Assembly (NCBI GenBank): GCA_020632595.1
Contig: JACKFF010000001.1
Coordinates: 1,069,441 to 1,133,440, forward strand
Origin: Nitrospiraceae bacterium
Lineage (GTDB): Bacteria; Nitrospirota; Nitrospiria; Nitrospirales; UBA8639
DNA length: 64,000 bases
Direction: 5' to 3'
The position numbers were made by a program, and so were the translations under genes. Shown one piece after another: positions 36,151 through 45,275 of the stretch. The notes below the pieces were generated by a model. The model made no database searches. It was given only the letters and a program-made list of their open reading frames with translations, and was not told the origin of the DNA. Positions within the stretch are counted from its first letter, which is position 1. Every line of letters begins with the position of its first letter.

Positions 36151-36225
36151 ATGGAACATGTCCCTCTTATCGCAATTTTGACTATCATAGTCATTGCATT
36201 GATGAATCGATTGGGTTTGGATTAA
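36151..36225 (+). CDS. Micro-ORF 2, 24-residue membrane peptide
   Basis: MEHVPLIAILTIIVIALMNR, then LGLD: one complete hydrophobic helix with acidic ends. It starts one base after the stop of micro-ORF 1 and may depend on it for translation. Size and layout resemble small accessory subunits such as KdpF or CydX-like peptides, but there is no sequence match that I can support. Confidence 0.5.
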   Translation: MEHVPLIAILTIIVIALMNRLGLD

Positions 36226-36432
36226 TTTCGCACCCCTTTCGGTCTTCCTAATTTCAATTGCCCTTCATCTGCTCTTCGCCCATCTCTCTGATTGCTCTAC
36301 ACACAATTTAATGCATTAAAAAGTATGAGGTCTTGTTGATCTCCTGCTATAGTTTTGTATAAATCTCCCTCAAACAAATAGTTAGCTGTGTGCAAGAAGG
36401 ATCGCGTGTAGGCTCACAAATTGGATAAATAT

Positions 36433-37008
36433 ATGAATCGTAAGTTTTTTTTCATACTCCTTTTCTCTATTCTCATTTCCTTGGGAATTGGCGTGGGTAT
36501 CGGAGGGCGACTTGCACCACAGGAAGGCATCCCTATTCGTATGGTCGCAAACTATTTACATGCCGTTCTTCAAGCAGACCGGACCTTTTACACCCAACAT
36601 GTCGTGGAACGGATGGAAGACATGCTTATTGTGACCGCAACGGAAAATTGGCGGGAAGAACGGACATTGCCTTTGCCCGCACAATTTTTCAAAGAGGCCT
36701 CACGTGGATTACAGGTTGCCGGTAAACCGTTTCGATACCGGTTGATGGGACTTTGGCCATTAAATCCGGAAAATGCTCCTCAAAATGACCAGGAACGAAA
36801 TGCTTTGGAGCAAGTGGTTAAATTTGGAGAAGTAGTTGAGCAGGAAATTCAGCTAAACAATCAGCCCTATTATCAAGCTATTTTTCCTGATCGAGCGGTG
36901 AGCCGAGCCTGCGTCCACTGCCATAATGCCCACAAGGAAAGTCCCAGACGGGACTTTAAATTAAATGATGTCATGGGAGGACTGGAAATTTTAATTCCCA
37001 TTAACTAA
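36433..37008 (+). CDS. DUF3365 (Tll0287-like) c-type haem protein
   Basis: 191 residues from the ATG at 36433 (a TTG at 36421 adds four). An N-terminal hydrophobic segment (~5-24) acts as signal anchor or signal peptide, so the protein is periplasmic. A single haem motif CVHCH is at 160-164, followed by NAHKESPRRDFKLNDVMGG, the typical DUF3365 end. A helical sensor-like domain precedes it. Such proteins are haem-based periplasmic sensors or small electron carriers. It lies between the micro-ORFs and a SulP gene, with no clear co-transcription. Confidence 0.8.
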   Translation: MNRKFFFILLFSILISLGIGVGIGGRLAPQEGIPIRMVANYLHAVLQADRTFYTQHVVERMEDMLIVTATENWREERTLPLPAQFFKEASRGLQVAGKPFRYRLMGLWPLNPENAPQNDQERNALEQVVKFGEVVEQEIQLNNQPYYQAIFPDRAVSRACVHCHNAHKESPRRDFKLNDVMGGLEILIPIN

Positions 37009-37187
37009 TCTTCCCTGTCAAAATTTTCAGCCCATTTTCGGTCTCCTCTTTTTTCCCAATCTTATTCATTGTAATCCTCGTTATCCTTTTGAAAATCTTC
37101 TCTTCGCTTCCCACTTGACGAAGAACCGTGTGATAGAGTGAAATCCCCGCCCAGTTAGTCTTCATCTTTTATCCTAGGATATGCCCT

Positions 37188-38879
37188 ATGGGGCTTGTTC
37201 ACGGGTTACATTTCAACAACCTCCGCGGTGATATCTACGGAGGGATGGTTGCCGCTGTCGTGGCCCTGCCGTTGGCGCTCGCTTTTGGGGTCGCTTCTGG
37301 CCTAGGAGCCATTGCCGGTTTATACGGGGCTATATTCGTCGGATTTTTTGCCGCGCTTTTCGGAGGTACCCCCGCTCAGGTTTCCGGTCCCACGGGCCCC
37401 ATGACTGTGGTGATGGCTGGAATCGTCACAATCTTCACAGGCAATCCTGGGTTGGCCCTGATGGCCGTGATTCTTGGCGGTGTCTTTCAAATCCTGTTGG
37501 GACTTTCCAGGGTGGGACAGTACATCGCGTTGGTCCCATATCCGGTGGTCTCCGGCTTCATGAGCGGCATCGGCTGTATCATTCTCATTTTGCAATTGGG
37601 CCCCCTGGTTGGCCATGCTGCCAGCCCCGAGGGTGTCGTCACAACACTCAAGGCAATTCCCGGGTTTTATGGGAATCCAGTTTGGGATGCGGCCCTTGCC
37701 GGGGTCCTTGTTTTGGCCATTATGTATTTGACTCCGGGTAGGATTGCGAAGGTGGCCCCTCCTTCTTTATTGGCCCTCCTCGTGGTTACCCCACTCGCCT
37801 ATGCTTTTCTGCCTGATGCCCCTACCATCGGGGAGGTTCCACGGGGATTCCCCACCCCTCTCATGCCAACAATCACTTGGGAAACCTTGCAAATCGTACT
37901 GGAATCAGCCGCCATCCTGGCCGTATTGGGAGCGATCGACAGCCTGTTAACCAGCCTGGTCTGCGATAATATGACCCGGACCCAACATGACCCGGACCGC
38001 GAGCTTATTGGTCAGGGTATAGGGAACATGGTCGCCGGTGTGTTTGGAGGTCTCCCAGGTGCCGGAGCCACCATGCGGTCGGTAGCCAATATCCGAACCG
38101 GAGGACGGACACCGATCTCCGGCGTACTTCACTCCATAATTTTGTTGGCAGTTCTTTTGGGACTTGGCCCTTTGGCGGAGAAAATCCCCTTAGCCGTTCT
38201 CGGGGGGATTTTGTTCAAAGTTGGTATTGATATTATTGACTGGCGGTTCTTACGACACATCCTGCAAGCCCCCCGCATCGATGTCGTCATCATGACCGTG
38301 GTGTTACTGACCACCGTACTGGTGGATCTCATCACCGCCGTGGCCGTGGGAATGATCTTTGCCAGCCTGTTCTTTGTCAAACGCATGGCGGATTTGGAAC
38401 TGGCTAATCTCCACATCGTGACCAACCCCACTCCCAGCACCCCTCTTTTACCGGAAGAAGCCACGATTCTGGAACAAGCCAACGGGAAAATTCTCTTGAT
38501 TCATGTCGATGGCCCCATGAGCTTTGGATCCGCCAAAACCATGGTCCGCCGCCTGGAAACCGTCCCGGGCTTCAATACGTTTTCTAGCGTTGTTTTGGAT
38601 TTATCCAAAGTCCCGGCCATTGACGGAACAGCGGCGTTGGCGGTGGAAGATATGTTGAATATCATTAAGGCCCACGACCAACATCTTTTCTTCGTGGGCA
38701 TGCAACCTCATGTTACTAAGGCGTTGGATGGCTTGGGAGTGCTGGTGCAGATTCGGCCTGGGCATCGCTTTGCCAGCCGATTGGAGGCTTTGCAGAAAGC
38801 CTCATTGGTAGAAGGAGCCTACCCTAAGGACCCATCAGGACCTTCTGCACCAAACCGGAATCTTCCTGCGACTCCCTGA
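37188..38879 (+). CDS. SulP-family permease with STAS domain (possible Na+/HCO3- symporter)
   Basis: 563 residues. SulP membrane domain with LRGDIYGGMVAAVVALPLAL, FGVASGLGAIAGLYGA, SGPTGPMTVVMAG and AIDSLLTSLVCDNMTRTQHD. STAS domain about 425-535 (LLIHVDGPMSFGSAK, VVLDLSKVPAIDGTAALAVE, with a Ser/Thr-type switch region replaced by AIDGTAA). BicA-type bicarbonate symport is plausible from the neighbours: 43 bases later comes an ArsB/NhaD-type antiporter, then a CBS protein. It differs from the SulP at 28437-30236 in lacking that protein's N-terminal extension. Substrate inferred, not shown. Confidence 0.88.
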   Translation: MGLVHGLHFNNLRGDIYGGMVAAVVALPLALAFGVASGLGAIAGLYGAIFVGFFAALFGGTPAQVSGPTGPMTVVMAGIVTIFTGNPGLALMAVILGGVFQILLGLSRVGQYIALVPYPVVSGFMSGIGCIILILQLGPLVGHAASPEGVVTTLKAIPGFYGNPVWDAALAGVLVLAIMYLTPGRIAKVAPPSLLALLVVTPLAYAFLPDAPTIGEVPRGFPTPLMPTITWETLQIVLESAAILAVLGAIDSLLTSLVCDNMTRTQHDPDRELIGQGIGNMVAGVFGGLPGAGATMRSVANIRTGGRTPISGVLHSIILLAVLLGLGPLAEKIPLAVLGGILFKVGIDIIDWRFLRHILQAPRIDVVIMTVVLLTTVLVDLITAVAVGMIFASLFFVKRMADLELANLHIVTNPTPSTPLLPEEATILEQANGKILLIHVDGPMSFGSAKTMVRRLETVPGFNTFSSVVLDLSKVPAIDGTAALAVEDMLNIIKAHDQHLFFVGMQPHVTKALDGLGVLVQIRPGHRFASRLEALQKASLVEGAYPKDPSGPSAPNRNLPATP

Positions 38880-38922
38880 ACAGGCCTGGTTTTTTGACCC
38901 TGTATATTGGGCTTTTAAAAAT

Positions 38923-40269
38923 ATGCACGAAACAGCTATTCAGACCATCTTTGGATTCTCGCCACTTTGGGTGGCTACATCAATTTTAATATTGACCTAT
39001 GCCGTCATTATCGCTGAACGGTTTAATCGGGCGATTGTAGCGCTTCTTGGAGCCGCTGCCGTTATTGGAACGGGAGTCCTCACACAGGACCAAGCCATTC
39101 AAGGCATTGATTTCAATACCATCGGCCTACTCACCGGCATGATGATCCTGGTCGGAATTACCAAGGAATGCGGCATCTTTCAATTTCTTGCAATCAAAGC
39201 CGCAAAGGCGGCCAAGGGTAGCCCGTGGGGCATCCTGGTTATGCTCTCAATTGTCACCGCAGTGCTCTCGGCATTTTTGGATAATGTCACGACGGTGCTA
39301 TTGGTCGCACCGGTTACCTTGCTCATTGCTGACGAGCTGAAAATCAATCCGTATCCTCTGCTCTTCGCAGAGATTAATGCCTCGAATACAGGCGGTACCG
39401 CTACGCTGATCGGTGATCCCCCCAACATTATGATCGGCTCTGCCACCAGTTTGACATTTAATGATTTTGTGATTCACCTGACTCCCGTTGCCATTGTGGC
39501 CTTTAGTGCCACACTCATCCCTCTTTGGTTTATGTATGGAAAAACCATGTTCGCATCACCAGAAGCCCGAGCCCGCATTATGGCCTTTAACGAATATGAA
39601 GCCATTCGGGATGTTGGTTTATTGAAACACTGTCTGCTGGTCTTTAGCCTGGTCATTCTTGGATTTATTTTAGCCCATTCGATAGGCATGGAACCCGCAA
39701 CCATTGCTCTGGGTGGCGCCGCCCTGCTCCTGTTGCTCGTCACATTTTCCTTAGACAACGAACAGGCAGGGCATAAAGTCCATACCATGTTCGGACAAGT
39801 GGAATGGATTACCATTTTCTTTTTCTGCGGCTTGTTCATTATTGTTACCGGTGTGGAAGATACCGGTCTTTTACAGTCCATTGCCGATTGGACCTTGAGT
39901 CTCACCGCAGGGAATTTCACCGTGACAACCCTGGCTATTCTTTGGGTTTCGGCCATTCTTTCGGCTATTGTGGATAACATACCCTTTGTGGCAACCATGA
40001 TCCCCATGATCAAAAGCATGCTCCCGGTCTTTCAGCAGGCTGGTATTCCAATTGAACAGGCCGAAACCCTCTGGTGGGCATTATCGTTGGGCGCGTGTTT
40101 AGGAGGGAACGGGACGCTGGTGGGAGCTTCCGCCAATTTGATTGTGGCGGGGATTGCCGAACGCAATGGTGTACCATTCCGATTTCTGCCATTTTTGAAA
40201 GTCGCCTTTCCCCTGATGATCCTACAGGTTTTGATCAGCACCGTTTACATTTGGATGAGGTATTTATGA
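38923..40269 (+). CDS. ArsB/NhaD-superfamily ion transporter (probable Na+/H+ antiporter)
   Basis: 448 residues and about 11 helices. Diagnostic segments: FNTIGLLTGMMILVGITKECG, SAFLDNVTTVLLVAPVTL, and INASNTGGTATLIGDPPNIMIG, with a second repeat unit ending in GACLGGNGTLVGASANLIVAG. This internal two-fold pattern is that of the ion transporter superfamily (ArsB, NhaD, P protein). No ArsA or other ars gene is nearby, so a Na+/H+ exchange role coupled to the SulP gene is favoured over arsenite. The stop overlaps the CBS gene start (ATGA). Confidence 0.85.
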   Translation: MHETAIQTIFGFSPLWVATSILILTYAVIIAERFNRAIVALLGAAAVIGTGVLTQDQAIQGIDFNTIGLLTGMMILVGITKECGIFQFLAIKAAKAAKGSPWGILVMLSIVTAVLSAFLDNVTTVLLVAPVTLLIADELKINPYPLLFAEINASNTGGTATLIGDPPNIMIGSATSLTFNDFVIHLTPVAIVAFSATLIPLWFMYGKTMFASPEARARIMAFNEYEAIRDVGLLKHCLLVFSLVILGFILAHSIGMEPATIALGGAALLLLLVTFSLDNEQAGHKVHTMFGQVEWITIFFFCGLFIIVTGVEDTGLLQSIADWTLSLTAGNFTVTTLAILWVSAILSAIVDNIPFVATMIPMIKSMLPVFQQAGIPIEQAETLWWALSLGACLGGNGTLVGASANLIVAGIAERNGVPFRFLPFLKVAFPLMILQVLISTVYIWMRYL

Positions 40270-40715
40270 AGGCTCAGGACATCATGATCCGTCAGACACA
40301 CACCATCCCACCCCAATGTACGATCGGGGAAGCCCTTCGCAAAATGGCGGATCTGCGCCTCCAAGACTTTCCGGTTGTGGATGAGAAGAAGAGGTTACTG
40401 GGAACACTGAATTTCTGGCAGATTCTTGAATGGGCCATGCCTCCCTACATTTCTCAAGGGGATCTTCCCGATGTTCGTTTTGCACCGAACCTTGTACGGT
40501 TCCATGAACGCCTCGGAGAACTCAAACCAAAATCCGTCACTCAGGTGATGAATCCCCATCCTCCATGTGCCCGACCGGATGACTCCGTACTGGCCTGCGC
40601 GGCTTTGATTATGAAAACTCCGAAAACAGTCTATTTACTGCCCGTGGTGGAAGGAGATCATCAACTGGTGGGAATTATTTCTGCCTGGGACGTTATTAAA
40701 GAAATTGCCGGGTAG
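40266..40715 (+). CDS. Two-CBS-domain protein coupled to the NhaD-like gene
   Basis: 149 residues, two CBS domains (about 1-60 and 88-149; DIMIRQTHTIPPQCTIGEAL, VTQVMNPHPPCARPDDSVL). CBS pairs bind adenine nucleotides and regulate transporters or enzymes. The start overlaps the antiporter stop by 4 bases, so translation is coupled, and the protein probably senses cell energy state for the SulP/NhaD pair (inference). No catalytic domain is attached. Confidence 0.85.
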   Translation: MKAQDIMIRQTHTIPPQCTIGEALRKMADLRLQDFPVVDEKKRLLGTLNFWQILEWAMPPYISQGDLPDVRFAPNLVRFHERLGELKPKSVTQVMNPHPPCARPDDSVLACAALIMKTPKTVYLLPVVEGDHQLVGIISAWDVIKEIAG

Positions 40716-40770
40716 AAGATCAGGAGGAACATGGCTGCATTATTCTTTTCAGCTCCTGACTCCATCCGAT

Positions 40771-41232
40771 TCACGGACCCGTATTAAATGACTCCGTATA
40801 TACCTCCACTTGATCGATTACCCACCTGCCCTCAGGATTTTTCAGCAGGACATACAACTCATCCTGCGGCTGATCACCCATCAGCGTGACAATGTGAGCA
40901 TGGACAATCACATGGGCTTCTTTGCCCACCATTTTTTCATGGGCTATCTTGGCACGCACATATTTCAACTGTAGATCCCGAAGATACGGCCCTCGGAGGG
41001 CAATCCATTCTTCTTTGGATACCCCTTCCCTAAAGGCCGTTGTGGTCAGCTCAGCGGCCCGTTCCATATTTCCCGGGTAGACTTCAAACCACTGTTCCAC
41101 CACCTGGCGAGGTGTGGAAAAGGACAACTCTTGAGACTCCGCCATCCCGCCACCAGCCACGCTCACGGCAATCGCTAGGTAGGTCCCTGCAACCCACAGG
41201 ACAACCCCTCGCCCTTTGCCTTTTGACTTCAT
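40771..41232 (-). CDS. Exported SnoaL/NTF2-like small protein
   Basis: About 153 residues from the ATG at 41232 with an AAGGGGGA ribosome site. A signal peptide (~1-30, ending GGGMAESQE) is followed by a small alpha+beta fold (TPRQVVEQWFEVYPGN ... VIVHAHIVTLMGDQPQDELYVLLKN ... GRWVIDQVEVY) typical of NTF2-like/DUF4878 ligand-binding proteins. Function unknown. Divergent from the MtfA-like gene. Confidence 0.6.
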   Translation of the reverse strand: MKSKGKGRGVVLWVAGTYLAIAVSVAGGGMAESQELSFSTPRQVVEQWFEVYPGNMERAAELTTTAFREGVSKEEWIALRGPYLRDLQLKYVRAKIAHEKMVGKEAHVIVHAHIVTLMGDQPQDELYVLLKNPEGRWVIDQVEVYTESFNTGP

Positions 41233-41382
41233 GTTAGAGTCCCCCTTATCTGGCAAATTTTGGATAACTTGTAAAAATCCTTGGCCAAATCAATGTCCTA
41301 AAGGGATAGGGTCCAGGGGAAAAAAGGAAATGCTGTTCCAAGCCTGAAAGATCATTTCATTGCCTATCAGAGATCCTTTTGT

Positions 41383-41398
41383 TGGCATCAAGAGTGCC
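41383..41398 (+). promoter_or_regulatory. Weaker sigma-54-type promoter upstream of mtfA-like gene
   Basis: TTGGCATCAAGAGTGCC: GG at 41384-41385 and GC at 41396-41397, spaced by ten. The -24 box fits well (TTGGCAT), the -12 box poorly (GTGC instead of TTGC). Predicted start about 35 bases before the ATG at 41443. Confidence 0.4.
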
Positions 41399-41442
41399 CC
41401 GGAAATTGGTAAAGTACAGAAAGGTTTCAGGGTTTATTCGAC

Positions 41443-42519
41443 ATGGCACCATTGACAAACAAATCCGAAATCCAACAGGGGGAAAATGCTCACCCCCCGG
41501 AACACCTCACCCGTGTCCTAGCCATCATTTTTACCGGAATTGTGTGTTTCCTCATCTTCGCCATCCTTTGGCCAAATCAACCGTCTTTACTCGACATCGT
41601 CATACGATTTCTGGGCATCGCGCTGGGCGGCGCCTGGTTATACCGCTTCCTGACTCGTCATATTCGGCACCGCGCCATGATTCGTCAAGCCCCGTTTCCT
41701 ACCGAGTGGGAAAAAATTCTGATACAGAACGTCCCATTCTATCAGGCGCTTTCTCTCCACGACCAAAACCGTTTTAAAGAAGAAGTCCATATTTTCCTTC
41801 ATGAAAAGCGAATTACCGGCATCAATACGCCGGTTGATGACACCGTCCGGGTATTGGTTGCAGCAAGTGCCATCATTCCCATATTTGGATTTCCAGGCTG
41901 GGAATGGGAACATATCAGGGAAATCCTGATTTATCCGACCTCCTTCGATGAGAAGTATCAAATGGGATCGACTCAAGAGCATCCGATTTCAGGCATGGTT
42001 GGAACAGGCGCAATGAACCGCATAATGATTTTGTCCAAACCGGATTTATTACTCGGTTTCAAACAATATTCACACGGACATAATGTGGGTATTCATGAGT
42101 TCACTCATTTATTGGATAAATCGGATGGCACCGTAGACGGGGTCCCTGAGGTTGTCCTACCCGGACGAGCCATTAGACCCTGGCTCAAACTGGTTCAGAG
42201 TGAAATGACCAAAATCCGAAAGGGGCATTCGGATATCAATCCCTATGGGCTTACGAACGAGGCTGAATTTTTCGCGGTGGTCTCAGAGTATTTTTTTGAA
42301 AAACCTGTGAAAATGAAACAGAAACACCCTGCACTCTATGAAATGTTGAAACAGATCTTTCGCCAGGATCCCCAAGCACAAATTACGGATACCCTCAAGA
42401 CCATGCTCCGCTCAAACCAGGCTTCTCTGAAACATTCGGCTCCCTGCCCATGTGAAAGCGGAAAACCCTTTGAACAGTGCAGTTCCACCAATGATGCAAA
42501 ATCCATCTCCGACAAATGA
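41443..42519 (+). CDS. mtfA: MtfA-like (peptidase M90) zinc protease with membrane anchor and SEC-C tail
   Basis: 358 residues. Two N-terminal hydrophobic helices (~25-45 and 48-66) are followed by the M90 domain, with the zinc site in HNVGIHEFTHLLDKSDGTVDG (HExxH-type motif HEFTH) and VSEYFFEKPVKMKQKHPALY. The last ~25 residues hold a SEC-C zinc motif (CPCESGKPFEQC). E. coli MtfA is cytoplasmic, ~265 residues, and acts on glucose-regulator Mlc; membrane helices and a SEC-C tail are additions here. The target is unknown. Confidence 0.82.
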   Translation: MAPLTNKSEIQQGENAHPPEHLTRVLAIIFTGIVCFLIFAILWPNQPSLLDIVIRFLGIALGGAWLYRFLTRHIRHRAMIRQAPFPTEWEKILIQNVPFYQALSLHDQNRFKEEVHIFLHEKRITGINTPVDDTVRVLVAASAIIPIFGFPGWEWEHIREILIYPTSFDEKYQMGSTQEHPISGMVGTGAMNRIMILSKPDLLLGFKQYSHGHNVGIHEFTHLLDKSDGTVDGVPEVVLPGRAIRPWLKLVQSEMTKIRKGHSDINPYGLTNEAEFFAVVSEYFFEKPVKMKQKHPALYEMLKQIFRQDPQAQITDTLKTMLRSNQASLKHSAPCPCESGKPFEQCSSTNDAKSISDK

Positions 42520-42726
42520 CGCCGAATGAGAAAACAGAAATAATGGCAAACCATGGAAGCTCAACAATTTTCTTTGAGCCATTTGGGAGACATCTCGACT
42601 TGAGCACCTGAATCAAGATAAAAAACATGCAATTCTGACCAAATACCCAAGCCCCAGAAACAGACAGTCTAAGAAGGCAGGACTATGCAAAATCACCGTA
42701 AAAAGATTAACGAGGAGAAATGACCA

Positions 42727-43590
42727 ATGCGAGTACTCCTGGCCACTGATGGATCGGAACAATCCTTCCACGCCACAAAGGCTGTCATGGGCTTAACCTC
42801 GGTCAGCACCCTGACCATTCTGCACGTTGTAGATCTCCCGCGGTTAACATTTTCTATGATCGGGCCTGAAATTGCCTTTGACCTCTCGAAAGTCGCAGGG
42901 GAAGCACTCCGTAAAGACGGCGAACAGGTGTTAACACGCACCATGGCTCTCCTCCCGGACAAGGGGAAGTCCCTGGAAACCCGATTGGAAGAAGGCTCAC
43001 CGGCCGAGCTCATTTTATCGGTAGCCCAGGAGGAACATGCTGATCTCATTCTAATGGGCGCTCGTGGAAGAGGGCAGGTGGAGGAACTTTTTCTGGGGAG
43101 TGTTTCGCAGCGTGTTCTGACCCACGCAGTATGTCCAGTCCTGATCATCAACGGACCATTAACGGAAATCAAGAAAATTCTAATTGCCATCCAAAGCTCC
43201 ACTGATATTGAAAAGGTGCACCAGTTTTTAACGAAACACCCCTTCCACCCACAGACAGAGATCACCCTCTTGTCGGTGGTACCGCTTCCACGTTCCCTCT
43301 TTCGGGGAGGCGTCTCTGCACCCGAAAACAAAATCGAACAGGCTTTAGAGAGCACCGAAGCCTTCCTTGATCAGGCCGTCAGTCAACTTAAAGGCTGTTA
43401 TGATTCAGTCAAAGGCTATGTGGGGTTAGGAGCTCCGGCGAATACGATATTGGAGCAGGCCTCAATCACGAAACCAGATCTCCTGGTGATGGGAATGCAC
43501 CATCCTTCAACGATCACTCGGTTTGTGTTGGGAACCGTGTCCCATACCGTGCTCCACCAGGCAACGCGATCCATTCTCGTGATTGGGTAA
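42727..43590 (+). CDS. Tandem universal stress protein (UspA-like)
   Basis: 287 residues made of two Usp domains (~1-140 and 145-287). Each has the nucleotide-binding pattern: MGARGRGQVEELFLGSVSQ and MGMHHPSTITRFVLGTVSH. The start ATG at 42727 has GAGGAG upstream. Cytoplasmic, probably ATP-binding, with a stress-related role by family. No operon partner. Confidence 0.88.
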   Translation: MRVLLATDGSEQSFHATKAVMGLTSVSTLTILHVVDLPRLTFSMIGPEIAFDLSKVAGEALRKDGEQVLTRTMALLPDKGKSLETRLEEGSPAELILSVAQEEHADLILMGARGRGQVEELFLGSVSQRVLTHAVCPVLIINGPLTEIKKILIAIQSSTDIEKVHQFLTKHPFHPQTEITLLSVVPLPRSLFRGGVSAPENKIEQALESTEAFLDQAVSQLKGCYDSVKGYVGLGAPANTILEQASITKPDLLVMGMHHPSTITRFVLGTVSHTVLHQATRSILVIG

Positions 43591-43612
43591 ACAGGACAGC
43601 TCGCGCTCGGCG

Positions 43613-44098
43613 TTAGCGTTCTTCGGCTTTTACCCCTGCATGATAGGTGGAATACAGAAATACGGGAATGGGTAAATCTCCGAGATGCTTTTCAATTAAT
43701 GGTTTCACATCCTTCCAATCCAATCCCCCCACTCCGGTGGCAAGCCGTGGTAACGCCACACTACTGAACTTTTCGGATTCAATGGTTTTGCGAAGCGCTT
43801 TCAAACAATGATTGATATTTTCAAGCGATGCTTTGCCCGGATTGGCCCCGTGACTCGGTGGAGCCTCCTGTGTCAAAAGATTGATAATCCTTACGTTTCC
43901 AGCCCCGGCCCAACTCCATAACTCACCGGACTTCGGATTGGAAACTTGACAATAATGACGAAAATCTTTGTACATTGCAGGCCACCGCTCCCGTAACGCG
44001 AGCGCCAATCCATTCGCGAAATTGTCATTGGGGGCTACACCATGAGCAACAGCCGCGGCCTCACTTAATAAAATGTCACCTTCCACTTCATAAATCAT
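43613..44098 (-). CDS. Macrodomain protein (ADP-ribose binding or hydrolysing)
   Basis: 161 residues from the ATG at 44098, which has AAGGAGGGG upstream; the longer frame has no such signal. A macrodomain: EVEGDILLSEAAAVAHGV, NFANGLALALRERWP (ADP-ribose loop), NLLTQEAPPSHG and LPRLATGVGGLDWKDV. The pattern resembles the ALC1/DarG-type group. No toxin gene such as DarT lies next to it. It may remove ADP-ribose from targets or act in NAD metabolism. Confidence 0.82.
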   Translation of the reverse strand: MIYEVEGDILLSEAAAVAHGVAPNDNFANGLALALRERWPAMYKDFRHYCQVSNPKSGELWSWAGAGNVRIINLLTQEAPPSHGANPGKASLENINHCLKALRKTIESEKFSSVALPRLATGVGGLDWKDVKPLIEKHLGDLPIPVFLYSTYHAGVKAEER

Positions 44099-44280
44099 GC
44101 GCTCCCCTCCTTGTCCGATATCATCATTGCTTTGCCTGGCAAAAAGAAAATAATCATAGCACAAGGCACCCGGGCGATTCATGCCGACCATTCTCGCCTG
44201 ATCATTTAAGGCCACTCTCACCCCTACCGAAATAGAGAGCAATCGAGATATCAATCCCACTTCAACAGGTCCTTTCAGAA

Positions 44281-45105
44281 ATGAGAAAAGCGGGACACGA
44301 CTCCGGTTGGCTCAATGGCCAACCACCAAAAGAGATATCCCTGACCGACCGGCTCCGATCGGGCTATCATCGATTCTGGCATGAAGCCTCGCAAGCTTTC
44401 CGATGGTCTCGGGGACCGTTCCGCGAACCCTCCAAGGGACCACTGACCAACCTTACACCGACCCAACAACGCAGAACTGAAGAGCTGGCGACGTCATATC
44501 GCTCGCATTTCGAAACATCACTTTCTCCCGAAACTGCTCTTCTGAATTATTCATATCTGGACATATTGGATCGTGCCAGACATGCAATTAGTTGGGCTGT
44601 TCCCCTCAACCAACGGGTCTGCGATCTCGGAAGTGCCAATTTCGCGTATGCTGCGGCCCTACACACGTTCTTCCACCCCAACCGCCTGGCAGGCGTGGAG
44701 GTAGATGGCCATCGTCTGTATTGTAACGGGCGAAGCCGCATCGATTATGCCCGCGGGCACATTCAAGATTTGTCGCAAACCGAGTATGTGGTTGCCGACT
44801 TTCGCCAGTACAGCAGACAGGCCGATATTATTACGGCCTGGTATCCATTCGTCACTCCCAAGCCCTTACTGGCCTGCCGATTACCGCTTAGCTTATTCAA
44901 TCCGAGCGCTGTATTCGCCCAAGTCGCCAATAATCTCGTCATTGGCGGAACCTTTGTCATGATCAATCACAATGTCGCCGAGGCTGAGGTGGCGCGTGGC
45001 ATCGCGGAGGACGTCGGCCTCATCTGCGCTGGACACTATCTTCACCAAGCTCCCCTCCGGCCGCAACCAACAGACCCGGTATTAACCATCTGGCATCATG
45101 GGTAA
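44281..45105 (+). CDS. Putative class I SAM-dependent methyltransferase
   Basis: 274 residues. A Rossmann-like motif I is visible (RVCDLGSANFAYAAAL), followed by an acidic strand (AGVEVDGHRLY), a VVADF segment and TAWYPFVTPKPLL where the catalytic loop would lie. The N-terminal ~110 residues are family-specific. The substrate cannot be inferred. The start is 183 bases from the macrodomain gene start, on the opposite strand. Moderate confidence in the fold. Confidence 0.55.
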   Translation: MRKAGHDSGWLNGQPPKEISLTDRLRSGYHRFWHEASQAFRWSRGPFREPSKGPLTNLTPTQQRRTEELATSYRSHFETSLSPETALLNYSYLDILDRARHAISWAVPLNQRVCDLGSANFAYAAALHTFFHPNRLAGVEVDGHRLYCNGRSRIDYARGHIQDLSQTEYVVADFRQYSRQADIITAWYPFVTPKPLLACRLPLSLFNPSAVFAQVANNLVIGGTFVMINHNVAEAEVARGIAEDVGLICAGHYLHQAPLRPQPTDPVLTIWHHG

Positions 45106-45275
45106 CCAGACAGGAACGGTTACGTGCGTTTTCAGAAGGTCGTTATGGTAAAGGATTTCGGATATTCGGCAGGGAATGAGGGAAAATCCTGGCAAAACTT
45201 TTTCCAGATGGCTTGTTCGGAACAGTTCACGTCCCTTTTCAACAAGGCTTGCAGAACCTGCCCCCCTTTTGCATA

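Noticed and set aside
38923..40269. Arsenite efflux pump (ArsB) interpretation
   Set aside because: No other ars gene nearby, while it is linked to SulP and a CBS protein; a general ion-transporter superfamily call is safer.
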